Assembly (NCBI RefSeq): GCF_016950255.1 | Contig: NZ_JACGFN010000003.1 | Span: 124,001-188,000, forward strand | Reading direction: 5' to 3' | Source of the DNA: Pectobacterium brasiliense | GTDB lineage: Bacteria; Pseudomonadota; Gammaproteobacteria; Enterobacterales; Enterobacteriaceae | DNA length: 64,000 bases | Shown here: in pieces, positions 41,343-53,004 of the stretch | Numbering within the stretch: position 1 is the first letter of the stretch | Layout of the letters: each line of letters starts with the position of its first letter | Notes under the pieces: model-generated | What the model saw: the letters and a program-made list of their open reading frames with translations, nothing else | Databases searched by the model: none | What the model was told of the DNA's origin: nothing | Program-made: the position numbers and the translations under genes

Positions 41343-42495
41343 TCGTTGGACGCGGCAATATTGCCGTCGGTTATTGCTGAGCGCGCTGTTGATGATAGGC
41401 CTGTCGCCGCTGGCGGGGCAGGCTGAGCAAACCGCGCAAACCTCAACCATCATCAAGGACGTGTTGGGGCGCGAGGTGAGAGTCAAGACGCCGGTGCAGC
41501 GTGTCATGCTGGGGGAGGGGCGTCAGCTTTATCTGGTTGCGATGCTCGACAGGGAAGACCCGGCGAAAAGGATTGTTGCCTGGAAGCGCGATCTGATTCA
41601 GTCCGATCCGGCCACGTGGCACCAGTATCGTGACCGCTTCCCTCAACTGGCAAAAATCCCGACGTTTGACGGCACGGAAAAGGGAACGTTTGACGTGGAG
41701 CAGGCGGTGTCGCTCAAGCCGGACGTCATCATTATGAACATTGAGGCACAGCGGTCGATTGTCGATGCGGGTTATGACCGGATACTGGACAGCGTCGGCA
41801 TTCCGATTGTGTATGTCGATTTTCGCTATCACCCGCTGGAAAACACGGCGCCTACCATGCGTCTATTCGGCAAGCTGTTTAATCAGGAAGCTCGTGCCGA
41901 AGCCTTTCTCGCATTCCGTGAGGCACAGCTAAAACGCGTTTCCGATGTGCTGGCGGCTAAAAAACCGCGTTCCCCACGCGTTTTTATTGAGCGACTGGGT
42001 GGCTATACCGATGAATGTTGCCTGACGTTCGGCCCGGATAACTTCGGTAAATTCGTGCAATTGGCCGGTGGCGATAACGTTGCGGCGAAGAATGCGCCGA
42101 GCACCTTTATGCAGATGCACCCTGAACAGGTGATTGTGGAAAACCCGGAAATTGTAGTGATCACCAGCGGTAATTTTGAGGCCTTCGTGCCCGGCGGACG
42201 CTGGATTGGTCTGGGGCCGGGGCAGGATGTGACGGAAGGGCGCAAGCGGCTTGAATGGTTTTTGGGACGTCCGGCCTACACCAACAGCATCGCCAAGCAG
42301 CAGCGTGCATTTCATGCCATCTGGCATCAGTTTTACAATGGCCCGTATGACTTTATCGCCATTCAGCAACTGGCCGAGTGGTTCCACCCAGACTTATTTC
42401 GCGATCTCAACGCGGATGACACCTTCCGCCAGCTTCACCAGCAGTTCTTGCCGGTTGATTACCAGCCGGGCTATTTCGTCAGTCTTACACAGTAA
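41335..42495 (+). CDS. Periplasmic Fe-siderophore-binding protein (FecB/FepB-like)
   Basis: A 386-residue class III substrate-binding protein with a signal peptide (about 1-31, ending GQAEQ) and the TroA/FecB pattern: IKDVLGREVRVKTPVQRVML, VSLKPDVIIMN, DSVGIPIVYVDF and AGGDNVAAKNAP. It would hand the ferric siderophore to an inner-membrane ABC importer. No permease or ATPase gene is in the island, so it must share one encoded elsewhere. The ATG at 41335 overlaps the exporter stop; an earlier in-frame start at 41302 lies deep in that gene. Confidence 0.85.
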   Translation: MCNRWTRQYCRRLLLSALLMIGLSPLAGQAEQTAQTSTIIKDVLGREVRVKTPVQRVMLGEGRQLYLVAMLDREDPAKRIVAWKRDLIQSDPATWHQYRDRFPQLAKIPTFDGTEKGTFDVEQAVSLKPDVIIMNIEAQRSIVDAGYDRILDSVGIPIVYVDFRYHPLENTAPTMRLFGKLFNQEARAEAFLAFREAQLKRVSDVLAAKKPRSPRVFIERLGGYTDECCLTFGPDNFGKFVQLAGGDNVAAKNAPSTFMQMHPEQVIVENPEIVVITSGNFEAFVPGGRWIGLGPGQDVTEGRKRLEWFLGRPAYTNSIAKQQRAFHAIWHQFYNGPYDFIAIQQLAEWFHPDLFRDLNADDTFRQLHQQFLPVDYQPGYFVSLTQ

Positions 42496-42563
42496 GTCAC
42501 TCACCGTCGGCTCCGGTGCACTGGCCGGAGCTATAAGAGATTGTTTATGTCAGGAGGTTGAGC

Positions 42564-42974
42564 GTGTTTGAAAGTATGACCTACCAGATTGCTCTTACGC
42601 CCGTGCAGTTCCTGCTTCCCTCTGAAAATGTCGATATGTCGAACGTGGAATGTCTGATGGAGGATATTTGCCGCTGTGGCTGCTGGACGACACCCGTACC
42701 CATAGAGAAAGAAACCGGGATTATTATGGACGGCAATCACCGATTACGCGCGGCTAGCGAGCTGGGATTAAAGCACATCCCTTGTGCGCTGCTTGATTAT
42801 GACGATCCTCGTGTGTCCGTTTACCATTGGAAGACCGGGAAGCCTTTTTGCAAGAATCTGATTATGCAGACGATTGTGGCGGAAAAGAGTCTATTTCCCT
42901 ATAAGACGACGCGTCATTTTTTCCAGCCTGCGCTGCCGTCGGTGCGTGTTGTGCTGGATGAACTTATGCGCTAA
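42564..42974 (+). CDS. Small ParB/Srx-like protein (resembles the SbnI N-terminal domain)
   Basis: A 136-residue protein with a ParB/sulfiredoxin-like core: PVQFLLPSENVDMSNVECLMEDI followed by TTPVPIEKETGIIMDGNHRLRAASELGLKHIPC. SbnI of the staphyloferrin B cluster has this domain and is a serine kinase supplying O-phosphoserine to SbnA, but it is about 250 residues long; here only the ParB-like part exists. A precursor kinase or a regulator are both possible. The GTG at 42564 is chosen because AGGAGG ends six bases before it. It is the last gene of the operon, 68 bp after the binding-protein gene. Confidence 0.7.
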   Translation: MFESMTYQIALTPVQFLLPSENVDMSNVECLMEDICRCGCWTTPVPIEKETGIIMDGNHRLRAASELGLKHIPCALLDYDDPRVSVYHWKTGKPFCKNLIMQTIVAEKSLFPYKTTRHFFQPALPSVRVVLDELMR

Positions 42975-43337
42975 TCATCGCGATGCGTCAACCGCTTCAC
43001 GTTGTCGTTCTGAATTCAGTCGGCAACGTCCTTTCTCTTCGCTTTTCTCCTGCTTTTGCCGCTACCGTGCCTTTTTATTGGTAGCGGCGTTACTATAATC
43101 ATCGTGAGCGATAATCTTCCTTAATCAGGATTGTCATAAACGACACGCTTTGCTAGCTGTAACCTGCGTAAACGCCGATTATTTTATGACTGACAGCACA
43201 GGAAATGATTGATTACACGAATTTTAATATGCTTTGTAACAATTTTGCCTAGAATGTATACCAGAAACGACTGTCAGTAATTCGTGTGTTTCTGAACAAT
43301 AGCAGTGTCGGCGCTATTACGCCTTTGGAGAAAGAGA
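42975..43337. other. Region between the siderophore island and ompR
   Basis: 363 bp. A 9-bp stem GCCGCTACC/GGTAGCGGC (43058-43088) with a 13-nt loop may end the siderophore operon, though no U-run follows. The remainder is the AT-rich ompR leader and promoter region. No ORF is called. Confidence 0.5.
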
Positions 43338-45415
<2,078 letters not shown>

Positions 45416-45445
45416 GCAATTTTGGGCAGCACTGGCATGAATAAG

Positions 45446-45470
45446 AAAGGCGCGGATTCCGCGCCTTTTT
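45446..45470. terminator. Bidirectional terminator between envZ and pckA
   Basis: AAAGGCGCGG and CCGCGCCTTT pair around a 3-5-nt loop, with U-runs on both strands (TTTTT on plus, TTTCTTATT on minus). It separates convergent genes. Confidence 0.88.
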
Positions 45471-45493
45471 CGTAATGGTTTTCTTACCTGTCG

Positions 45494-47114
45494 TTACCGC
45501 TTCGGTCCTGCTTTCACCAGCGCTGCGCCTGCCGGTGCATCGGTGTACTTATCGAAGTTGGTGATAAAGCGCTGTGCCAAATCGTCCGCTTTTTCCTGCC
45601 ATTGTTCGACGTTGGCATAGGTATCACGTGGGTCGAGAATGTCAGGATTGACGCCGGGTAGCGAGGTCGGAATCGCCAAATCGAAGACAGGCAGCGTCTG
45701 CATTTCTGCATCATCAATACTGCCGTTCAGAATGGCGTCAATAATCCCGCGCGTATCCTTAATGGAGATACGTTTGCCGCTGCCGTTCCAGCCCGTGTTC
45801 ACCAGATAGGCCTGTGCGCCAGCCGCCTTCATGCGTTTCACCAGCACTTCAGCGTACTGCGTCGGGTGCAGCATCAGGAAGGCTGCACCGAAGCAGGCGG
45901 AGAAGGTCGGTGTCGGTTCCGTTACGCCCGCGCTCGGTTCCTGCCAGTTTGGCGGTAAAGCCGGACAGGAAGTGATACTGCGTTTGATCGGACGTCAGGC
46001 GGGAAACCGGTGGCAACACGCCGAACGCATCCGCCGTCAGGAAGATCACTTTCGTTGCATGGCCCGCTTTGGAGACCGGTTTAACGATATTCTGAATGTG
46101 GTAGATCGGATAAGAGACGCGGGTGTTCTCGGTTTTGGAGCCGTCGTTGAAGTCCACGGTGCCGTCTGCCAACACGGTGACGTTCTCCAGCAGCGCATCG
46201 CGTTTGATGGCACCGTAGATATCCGGCTCTGCTTCCTTAGACAGCTTGATGGTTTTGGCATAGCAGCCGCCTTCAAAGTTGAAGACGCCATCGTCGTCCC
46301 AGCCGTGTTCGTCATCGCCAATCAGCTGGCGTTTCGGATCGGTGGACAGCGTGGTTTTACCCGTACCGGACAGGCCAAAGAAGACCGCTACATCACCTTT
46401 TTCACCGACGTTTGCCGAACAGTGCATGGACGCGATGCCTTTCAGCGGCAGCAGGTAGTTCATGATGGAGAACATCCCTTTCTTCATTTCGCCGCCGTAC
46501 CAGGTGCCGCCAATCAGCTGGATGCGTTCTGTCAGGTTGAACGCGACAAAGTTCTCGGAGTTCAGCCCCTGTTCCTGCCAGTTTGGGTTGGTGCATTTTG
46601 CGCCGTTCATCACGATGAAGTCCGGCTCAAAGCCTTCCAGTTCTTCATCGCTCGGGCGGATAAACATGTTTTTGACGAAATGTGCCTGCCACGCTACTTC
46701 CGTGACGAAACGTACGCTGAGACGGCTGTCTGGGTTAGCACCGCAGAAGGCATCGATGATGAACAACCGTTTGCCGGACAGCTGTGTCGTGACCAGTTGC
46801 TTCAGGTGCGTCCAGGTTTCCTGGCTCAATGGGTGGTTATCGTTCTTACCTTTGCCTTGATCGGACCACCACACGGTGTCGCGGGTGATGTCATCGCGCA
46901 CGATGTATTTGTCTTTCGGGGAACGGCCGGTAAAGATGCCGGTATCGACGGCTACCGCACCCAGTTGGGTTTCGATGCCGCGTTCATAGCCTTGTAGGGT
47001 AGGGGAGCGTTCTTCTTCAAAAAGCAGTTCATAGCTGGGATTGTAGACAATATCGCGGACATCGTGGATTCCATAAGCCGTCAGGGCTTGCGGGGTAATA
47101 CCGTTGATCAGCAT
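45494..47114 (-). pseudogene. pckA: Phosphoenolpyruvate carboxykinase (ATP) gene with a one-base frameshift
   Basis: The reading frame from ATG 47114 (after GAGGAG) gives a normal PckA, with [16 protein letters not shown] (kinase-1a), [22 protein letters not shown] and the metal-binding region, up to AGTERG. It then shifts and ends at 45849. The rest ([34 protein letters not shown] to the terminal AGPKR) continues in another frame down to 45494. Removing one base from the CCC at 45927-45929 restores [18 protein letters not shown]. The corrected protein is 539 residues long, near the E. coli 540. PckA converts oxaloacetate to PEP in gluconeogenesis; loss would block growth on organic acids. 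Either a true mutation or an error in the read. Confidence 0.88.
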
Positions 47115-47282
47115 GTTGCTACTCCTCAAGTTATAGTCGTACTACTAAACATTGTAGGGAGTGAGCTTATTTTAACCGCGATAACAATCATAAAATTAAA
47201 TAAATTCATTAATAACTTTGCTTATTTAGGGTGATTGAAAAATAATCACGTCGGTTTACAGATGGGAAAATAAGCAAAATAA

Positions 47283-47304
47283 AACGGGTACTGTCGTACC
47301 CGTT
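47283..47304 (-). terminator. hslO terminator
   Basis: AACGGGTAC (47283-47291), loop TGTC, GTACCCGTT (47296-47304). On the minus strand the stem is followed by TTATTTTGC. It lies 7 bp beyond the hslO stop and upstream of the pckA promoter region. Confidence 0.82.
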
Positions 47305-47311
47305 AAAAAGA

Positions 47312-48181
47312 TTAATGCAACAGATTTCCTGATGAATCCTGCCGTATGGCGCGGATGTCCAGCGAATTAAACAGGTAGTGCGTACCGCAATAATCACAGT
47401 GCATATCGATTTCACCGTCCTGCTCGATCATCTCATTCACTTCCTGATCGGACAGCGTCATTAATGCATCTGCGCAACGATCGCGCGAACAGTGGCAGCG
47501 GAACTCGACATCCTGCGGCTCATACACGGTGACTTCTTCCTGATGATAAAGGCGGTACAGCACCTCAGTGGCAGGCAGGGTAAACAGCTCGTCAGCTTTG
47601 ACCGTCGTGGTGAGCTGTGCCAGATGATCAAAATCATTACGATCGGCATCCTGTGCAGGCAATACCTGGAGCAGCATGCCTGCGGCTGCCTGCTTCCCGT
47701 CGTGTTGACCGGTACGGATAAACAGCCGTGTCGGCAACTGTTCGGACTGCTGGAAATAGCTCTCCAGACATTCGGCTACGGTTTCACCTTCTAAACCGAC
47801 GACGCCCTGATAGCGTTCGCCGTCAGTCGGCGTAATGGTAATGACCAGATAGCCATTGCCGACCATTTCTTTCAGCGAACTCCCCGGAGCGATATCCCCT
47901 TGCAGACGGGCAACGCCGCGCATCTGCTGCTGGTGATTACCGTTAATCACCGCCAGTTTCAGTGGGCCATCGCCCTGAAGCTGAACGGTAATATCGCCGC
48001 TGAATTTCAGCGTGGCCGTTAACAGGCTGGTGGCAACCAGCATTTCGCCTAGCAGCGTTTGTACCGCAGCTGGATAGTCGTGGTTGGTCAAAATACGTTG
48101 ATACGTTTCGTTAACTGTCACCAACTCGCCACGAACGGCATAATTTTCAAACAGATAACGATGTAGTTGGTCATGAGCCAT
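47312..48181 (-). CDS. hslO: Redox-regulated chaperone Hsp33
   Basis: A 289-residue cytoplasmic holdase activated by oxidation. The C-terminal zinc switch has CHC in [12 protein letters not shown] and CDYC in [10 protein letters not shown], corresponding to the four redox cysteines of E. coli Hsp33. The N-terminal core ([22 protein letters not shown]) is typical. It starts 115 bp after hslR on the same strand, as in E. coli. Confidence 0.96.
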   Translation of the reverse strand: MAHDQLHRYLFENYAVRGELVTVNETYQRILTNHDYPAAVQTLLGEMLVATSLLTATLKFSGDITVQLQGDGPLKLAVINGNHQQQMRGVARLQGDIAPGSSLKEMVGNGYLVITITPTDGERYQGVVGLEGETVAECLESYFQQSEQLPTRLFIRTGQHDGKQAAAGMLLQVLPAQDADRNDFDHLAQLTTTVKADELFTLPATEVLYRLYHQEEVTVYEPQDVEFRCHCSRDRCADALMTLSDQEVNEMIEQDGEIDMHCDYCGTHYLFNSLDIRAIRQDSSGNLLH

Positions 48182-48296
48182 AATATTTTCTCGTCGTTGT
48201 GCGGAGATGAGTAGTGCGGCGATGAGTGGTGCGGCAATCGCTGGGTCTTCTCTCTATTGTCAGCAGTTTGATGACCAACAAATGAAGAGCGGAGCG

Positions 48297-48707
48297 TTAT
48301 TCCTGATCGCTGTATTTAAATTTAATCAGATCGCGTCGCTCTTTTTTATCAGGGCGGCGATCGGGGTGTGGCATCGTCAGCGCATTCATTTTCCGCGCCT
48401 GTGCCAGCTTTTCTCGTTTCTCAATGCTTGCGGCTGTTTCCTGATACAGCGCCTGCGCCTCTGTCGCGCTTCTGCGCTGGCCGCTGACGGCTAAAATGAC
48501 TACGGTGCGTTCATCATTGCCCTGACGCAGTTTGATCTCGGCATTCAGTTCGACCTGTTTGCTCGGCTTACCGCGTTGCCCGTTATAGTGCACTTTGCCG
48601 CCGTCGATCATTTCGCGAGCTATCGCCCGGGTTTTATAGAAACGGGCGGCCCAAAGCCATTTGTCCAGACGAACGGCGTCGTCGGCCTGCTCGGTAGCTT
48701 TCACCAT
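48297..48707 (-). CDS. hslR: Heat-shock ribosome-associated protein Hsp15
   Basis: A 136-residue RNA-binding protein with an N-terminal S4 domain (VRLDKWLWAARFYKTRAIAREMIDGG) and a lysine/arginine-rich tail. Hsp15 binds the free 50S subunit carrying a peptidyl-tRNA and helps recycle stalled ribosomes. Length and neighbours (hslO downstream, yrfG upstream) match E. coli. Confidence 0.95.
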   Translation of the reverse strand: MVKATEQADDAVRLDKWLWAARFYKTRAIAREMIDGGKVHYNGQRGKPSKQVELNAEIKLRQGNDERTVVILAVSGQRRSATEAQALYQETAASIEKREKLAQARKMNALTMPHPDRRPDKKERRDLIKFKYSDQE

Positions 48708-48825
48708 AAATCCCCCTGATTACCCTAATGCCGATCGTTTAAGGATCGCGTTACTGGGGGCGACCACGGCGCGAGGCATCCCTGCGGGAAGCTCATCACC
48801 GTGTTTCCCCCTCAGGCCGCCTGCA

Positions 48826-49512
48826 TTACTCTGCGTTAACGGAGTGACGCAGAGCGGGTAGCAGCGCAAGGTAGTCGTTCATTGACGGATGTTGCAGGAA
48901 TGCCTTTTCCTGCTGGCCGGAATCGGGATTACGCACGCCCAGACAGTAATGAATACCGAATGTTTTCGCGGCATCCAGAATCGGTTCGCTGTCATCCACG
49001 AATAACGTTCTGGCGGGGTTGAAGCCAGTCTGCTGCTGTACGGCCTGCCACAAACGCTGATTCTCTTTCGGATACCCATAAGTATGGGTGGAAAGTAATA
49101 AATCAAGGTGCTGATCCAGCCCGGTGTGTTCGATTTTTACCGCCAGACTGTGTGGATGGGCGTTGGTCAGCAGAATCGTCTTTTTACCGCATTCGCGTAG
49201 CGCCGCTAAAAATGGCGTCGTGTCATCGCGCAATCGGGCTCGCGTACCGATATCCGTCGTCATTTGATAGATATCCAGATCGAGACGTTCTGACCAATAA
49301 TCGAAACAGTACCAGTTTAGCGTGTGTTGAACGGCCTGGTATTCGTGTTCGATAAGCTGGTGCGCCTGTTCAAGGCTGATGCGACGTTTTTCACTGAGCG
49401 ACTGTGGTACCAGTTGAAGCCAGAAATAGCTGTCAAACGCCAGATCGAGCAGCGTGCCATCCATATCCAGTATCACGGTGTCGATGTCGTGCCAGTTAAC
49501 GTGGGGATTCAT
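48826..49512 (-). CDS. yrfG: GMP/IMP nucleotidase YrfG
   Basis: A 228-residue HAD-superfamily phosphatase: motif I ILDMDGTLLDL, motif II LLTNAH, motif III lysine in YGYPKENQRLW and motif IV FVDDSEPIL. YrfG dephosphorylates GMP and IMP in vitro. It belongs to the igaA-yrfG-hslR-hslO block, with a 118-bp gap to hslR and no overlap with igaA. Confidence 0.92.
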   Translation of the reverse strand: MNPHVNWHDIDTVILDMDGTLLDLAFDSYFWLQLVPQSLSEKRRISLEQAHQLIEHEYQAVQHTLNWYCFDYWSERLDLDIYQMTTDIGTRARLRDDTTPFLAALRECGKKTILLTNAHPHSLAVKIEHTGLDQHLDLLLSTHTYGYPKENQRLWQAVQQQTGFNPARTLFVDDSEPILDAAKTFGIHYCLGVRNPDSGQQEKAFLQHPSMNDYLALLPALRHSVNAE

Positions 49513-49629
49513 AACGACTCCAGATGTCGCGTCGTGCTATAGGGGTGATGCAGCAGAAGACGCGCAATGCAATTGTGACGAGAGTGACGGCCGCTAGGTT
49601 AGCATAACCACGGAGCGGGCACGATGCCG

Positions 49630-51777
49630 CTAGCGGGGGAGCTGTGGGCGATTGTCCGGGAACGCATTCGTCATCATATTGAACCGTGAGGCGTAATAGC
49701 GCTGAATATCGGTCACTCGCTTCTGGCTTTTACGCATCTTAATCCCGGTCAAAACCGCATTAATGATAAACGTTGCAGAAAAGAGCAGCAGCAGCAGACA
49801 CGTGCCGAGATAGCGCCAGACGGTAATGACATCGGGTTCGCTGTGCAGGCTGATGTGCTGGGTTCCGTTAGCATCGGTATTCAACTGCGTGATCACGCCC
49901 GTGGCATTAAACGGCGTATGCAACAGCATCGCGGAAAGCCGCTGGAGTTCCTGCCACTGATCCGACGGACGATATTCATTCAGCGGCATCGGAGGAAGCG
50001 GATGGTTAACGAACTGTCGGCCTTCGTCGCTGCGAATCAGGAATCCACCGGGCGGCGGGCTGTTCAGAGAATCTGCCGCGTTATTGATTTCCTGATAGAA
50101 GAATTGATCGGTAGAACTGTTGACCAAGGATTCTAGCGTTTCTGCGCTGACGGCGGGCAGCACCACATTCATACCTTTCAGCGTGCCGGAATTGGCGTCT
50201 TTTACCAGTGTATTCCAGTTCTTGACGTCGCTTAGATTCACCAGCGCATTTTTCAGGCGAGAGCAATCGTTTTCCTGCCGACACAAATCTTGTGTTCTCA
50301 GGACAACTTCAGCGAAGTTTTTCATCAGGATCAGCCCTGATTTCTGGATCGTAGACGCTAACTGAGAGTTAACCTGACCTTCTTTTTCCGCTTGCGGATG
50401 GAGCTGGCTATTGACGGATTTCAGTAAGGCAGAGGCTTTTTCAATCGTCTCGGATTCCGGTAATGGCAGCGGCGCAGCTTTATTCCAGTAAATAGCGGAA
50501 CAGTCAAAGGGGCTGAACGCATAGGACGATGGTGCGGAAACGGGATGAATGCCTGCGGGCACATAGCACATGCCGTTGCCACGGACAGCCAGCGTGTCAC
50601 CAATGCGGAGCTGAGCGGTTTCCAGATCGCTGACCTGCGTGACCTGAATACGCTGCGCACCTTGAAGCCAGGCCAGACTGAGCTTGAGCGGCAGTTCAAG
50701 CTGTACGTTAGTGACGAGCAAAATCAGGCTGAGCAGTGAACCAGCGGCCAGCAGTAGATTCCTGCCCCAGCGCTGTAGCGGGAAATGTTTCACTTCATCA
50801 TGCAGCGACAGGTGCTCTCCCTGACGGATCACCTGTCGGTTGAGATAGATATCGACATCCGTTTTTCGCCCGAGATCCTGCGTGATATAGGGCTGCCAGT
50901 GAGGCGGATAAATCAGATCGATATTACCGAGTGAGATATTGCCGAGCGGCCCCTGATTGGATTCGCCAAACAGCCCCAAGCCTTGCGGTGTGCCGTGAAG
51001 GCAGTGCACATCGCGCAGTTCCTGAGCGGACGGCGAGCGGAAAAGTTGCCACAGGCTCCAGCCTGCTAATAATGATGCGGTACCGATCAGCCAGGGGAGC
51101 AGGACGATAGGGCTATTCAAACTGATGAACAAAAGCAGAAAAGACACGCAGAGCACGGCGGTTTCCTTCAGGCCCCTAGAGTGGTGCATGGCGTGTTCTT
51201 CACGTGTTTCCTTACGGATAGTGACCAACTCGGCATGCTCACTCCCTTCCTGACGGATGGAGGCGTTCGGGACAGGGACTTCGCTCGGCAGTGGGGCGAG
51301 TGGACGATCTTCGAGACACTCGGTTAGCGAGTGTCCATTCAAGGAAATGACCAGTGGGATCGAGCGCGTCTTAATCAGTTCGACGGTGTTATTTTCGGTA
51401 ATGAACGGTTCCCAACTGGGCGGCAGATGGATTTCTTGCGTATCAATATAGTAGCGCCACTTATTCTGAGCGTCGGTGCTCAGGCCATAGCGTGTAATCG
51501 TATGGGTGATGGGGTAAACCCGATTACTTTGCAGGGAACGCGGCAGTTTTGGCTGATCGTTGGGGGTATCAAGCGGCGTGGTTTGCTGGCTGTTTTCCTG
51601 AGCCAGATAACGCTCAATGGCGATCCGTTCATCTTCAGTTAACCGTCGCGGAAGCGATTGCGAAACGGGTAACGGCGGAGTGGAGAAGAAACGGTGTCGC
51701 ATACGGTAGGCGATAAAACCCCCGACAACGATCAGACAGGCAAGCAATATCGCCAATAGGGTAAATATTGTGCTCAT
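49630..51777 (-). CDS. igaA: IgaA/YrfF/UmoB, inner-membrane brake of the Rcs system
   Basis: A 715-residue inner-membrane protein with an N-terminal helix (about 4-25), two further helices around 205-245, one near 340-360 and one near 655-675, and large cytoplasmic and periplasmic parts. The periplasmic part carries cysteine pairs (MCYVPAG, FDCSAIY, LCRQENDC). IgaA restrains RcsD/RcsC and is essential in Salmonella unless Rcs is lost; Rcs controls capsule, motility and pectinases in soft-rot bacteria. Divergent from nudE as in E. coli. Confidence 0.93.
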   Translation of the reverse strand: MSTIFTLLAILLACLIVVGGFIAYRMRHRFFSTPPLPVSQSLPRRLTEDERIAIERYLAQENSQQTTPLDTPNDQPKLPRSLQSNRVYPITHTITRYGLSTDAQNKWRYYIDTQEIHLPPSWEPFITENNTVELIKTRSIPLVISLNGHSLTECLEDRPLAPLPSEVPVPNASIRQEGSEHAELVTIRKETREEHAMHHSRGLKETAVLCVSFLLLFISLNSPIVLLPWLIGTASLLAGWSLWQLFRSPSAQELRDVHCLHGTPQGLGLFGESNQGPLGNISLGNIDLIYPPHWQPYITQDLGRKTDVDIYLNRQVIRQGEHLSLHDEVKHFPLQRWGRNLLLAAGSLLSLILLVTNVQLELPLKLSLAWLQGAQRIQVTQVSDLETAQLRIGDTLAVRGNGMCYVPAGIHPVSAPSSYAFSPFDCSAIYWNKAAPLPLPESETIEKASALLKSVNSQLHPQAEKEGQVNSQLASTIQKSGLILMKNFAEVVLRTQDLCRQENDCSRLKNALVNLSDVKNWNTLVKDANSGTLKGMNVVLPAVSAETLESLVNSSTDQFFYQEINNAADSLNSPPPGGFLIRSDEGRQFVNHPLPPMPLNEYRPSDQWQELQRLSAMLLHTPFNATGVITQLNTDANGTQHISLHSEPDVITVWRYLGTCLLLLLFSATFIINAVLTGIKMRKSQKRVTDIQRYYASRFNMMTNAFPDNRPQLPR

Positions 51778-52215
51778 GTCATCTCCATTCCAAAACGCGA
51801 TGCTCCTTGTTCTCGTCGGAGTTTAACAAAATTATACAATCGATGATAACCCGTATGGCATTGTTTTCTTAGATTAATAACGTAATTGTGAATGGAATTA
51901 ATCGCATAAGGTGATGATAGTAACAAGCAAAAAACGCCTCTTGAATGAGGATATTCCTATTTTTTTTAAGTTATTGACTTTTTCTGGTGGTTTCTCATAC
52001 AGGATGTATCCTTCATGTTGCCCACACGTAAATTCATCGTCACGATAGTTGCAGCGAAGGTGACTGTTAACGCACAATGTGAACAGAATCAAAAAAGAAT
52101 ATTTACGATCTCTTCTTATTCAACAGCATGCCATATTCAGGTTGCGATAAATGCAGCCTCTCATGCGCGTTGGGCTAAGGTGCCGTTCTGGTCGTAACTC
52201 TCTGGGGGGGCATCA
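51778..52215. other. Divergent promoter region igaA/nudE
   Basis: 438 AT-rich bp. Short open frames are present on both strands but none has a ribosome site or resembles a protein. A G7 run (52204-52210) directly precedes the nudE ATG and contains its ribosome site. No strong hairpin was seen. Confidence 0.5.
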
Positions 52216-52773
52216 ATGAGTCATAACCTGAAAAAACCTAAAATCCTCAAGGTGGAAACAGTAGCGCGTTCGCGCTTGTTCAATGTGGAATCCGTCGATC
52301 TTGAATTTAGCAACGGGGTACGTCGGGTTTATGAACGGATGCGTTCAAGCGGCCGACAGGCGGTGATGGTTGTCCCGATCATTGATGATGAACTGCTGTT
52401 GATTCGTGAATACGCCGTCGGCATTGAAGAATACGAACTGGGCTTTCCCAAAGGGCTGATCGATCCCGGCGAAACGGTTTTCGAAGCCGCTAACCGCGAG
52501 CTAATGGAAGAAGTCGGTTTTGGGGCGGAAAAGCTGGAGTTGCTGGCGACGTTAACGATGGCCCCCTCCTATTTTTCCAGCCAGATGAATATCGTTGTGG
52601 CACGTGGGCTGTATCCGCAGAGTCTGGAAGGCGATGAGCCGGAGCCGATGCCCCAAGTCCGCTGGCCGATAGATAACATGATGTCGTTGCTGCAAGAGCC
52701 TGATTTCCGCGAAGCGCGTAATGTCAGCGCGCTGTTTTTGGCCCAAGACTGGCTGCGTCGTACACCTCGCTAA
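52216..52773 (+). CDS. nudE: ADP compounds hydrolase NudE
   Basis: A 185-residue Nudix hydrolase that cleaves Ap3A, ADP-ribose and NADH. The Nudix box reads GLIDPGETVFEAANRELMEEVGF, a full GX5EX7REUXEEXGU match near residues 80-102 (described here, not new). It is divergent from igaA and precedes mrcA on the other strand, as in E. coli, except that a secreted DUF1593 protein gene has been inserted between nudE and mrcA. Confidence 0.95.
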   Translation: MSHNLKKPKILKVETVARSRLFNVESVDLEFSNGVRRVYERMRSSGRQAVMVVPIIDDELLLIREYAVGIEEYELGFPKGLIDPGETVFEAANRELMEEVGFGAEKLELLATLTMAPSYFSSQMNIVVARGLYPQSLEGDEPEPMPQVRWPIDNMMSLLQEPDFREARNVSALFLAQDWLRRTPR

Positions 52774-52904
52774 TTTCCTGTGACATAACGGAGAGCGTAC
52801 GTCTTTTCCGGTGATGTTGGTCACACATCCTTTTTTCGTTCGTTGTCGTGACAGGTGCAGGCGTCTATAACGTCTGCACAGGGCGTGACTGATAAATGAA
52901 GGCG

Positions 52905-52956
52905 AACCTGCCGTGGATAGCAAAACCTGCTATTCACGGCGGGTTTTTTTGTTTTT
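52905..52956 (+). terminator. Long hairpin terminator downstream of nudE
   Basis: AACC-GCCGTG-ATAGCA on the left pairs with TGCTAT-CACGGC-GGTT on the right with three single mismatches, then GTTTTTTTG follows. It lies 130 bp after nudE and about 50 bp before the next CDS. Confidence 0.8.
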
Positions 52957-53004
52957 CAGCCCTGATAAATGTGTAAAACAACACCGACGAAAGAAGGAGA
53001 TAAG

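Noticed and set aside
45831..46997. A 388-codon open frame antisense to pckA
   Set aside because: It follows the codon pattern of pckA on the other strand and has no supporting features.
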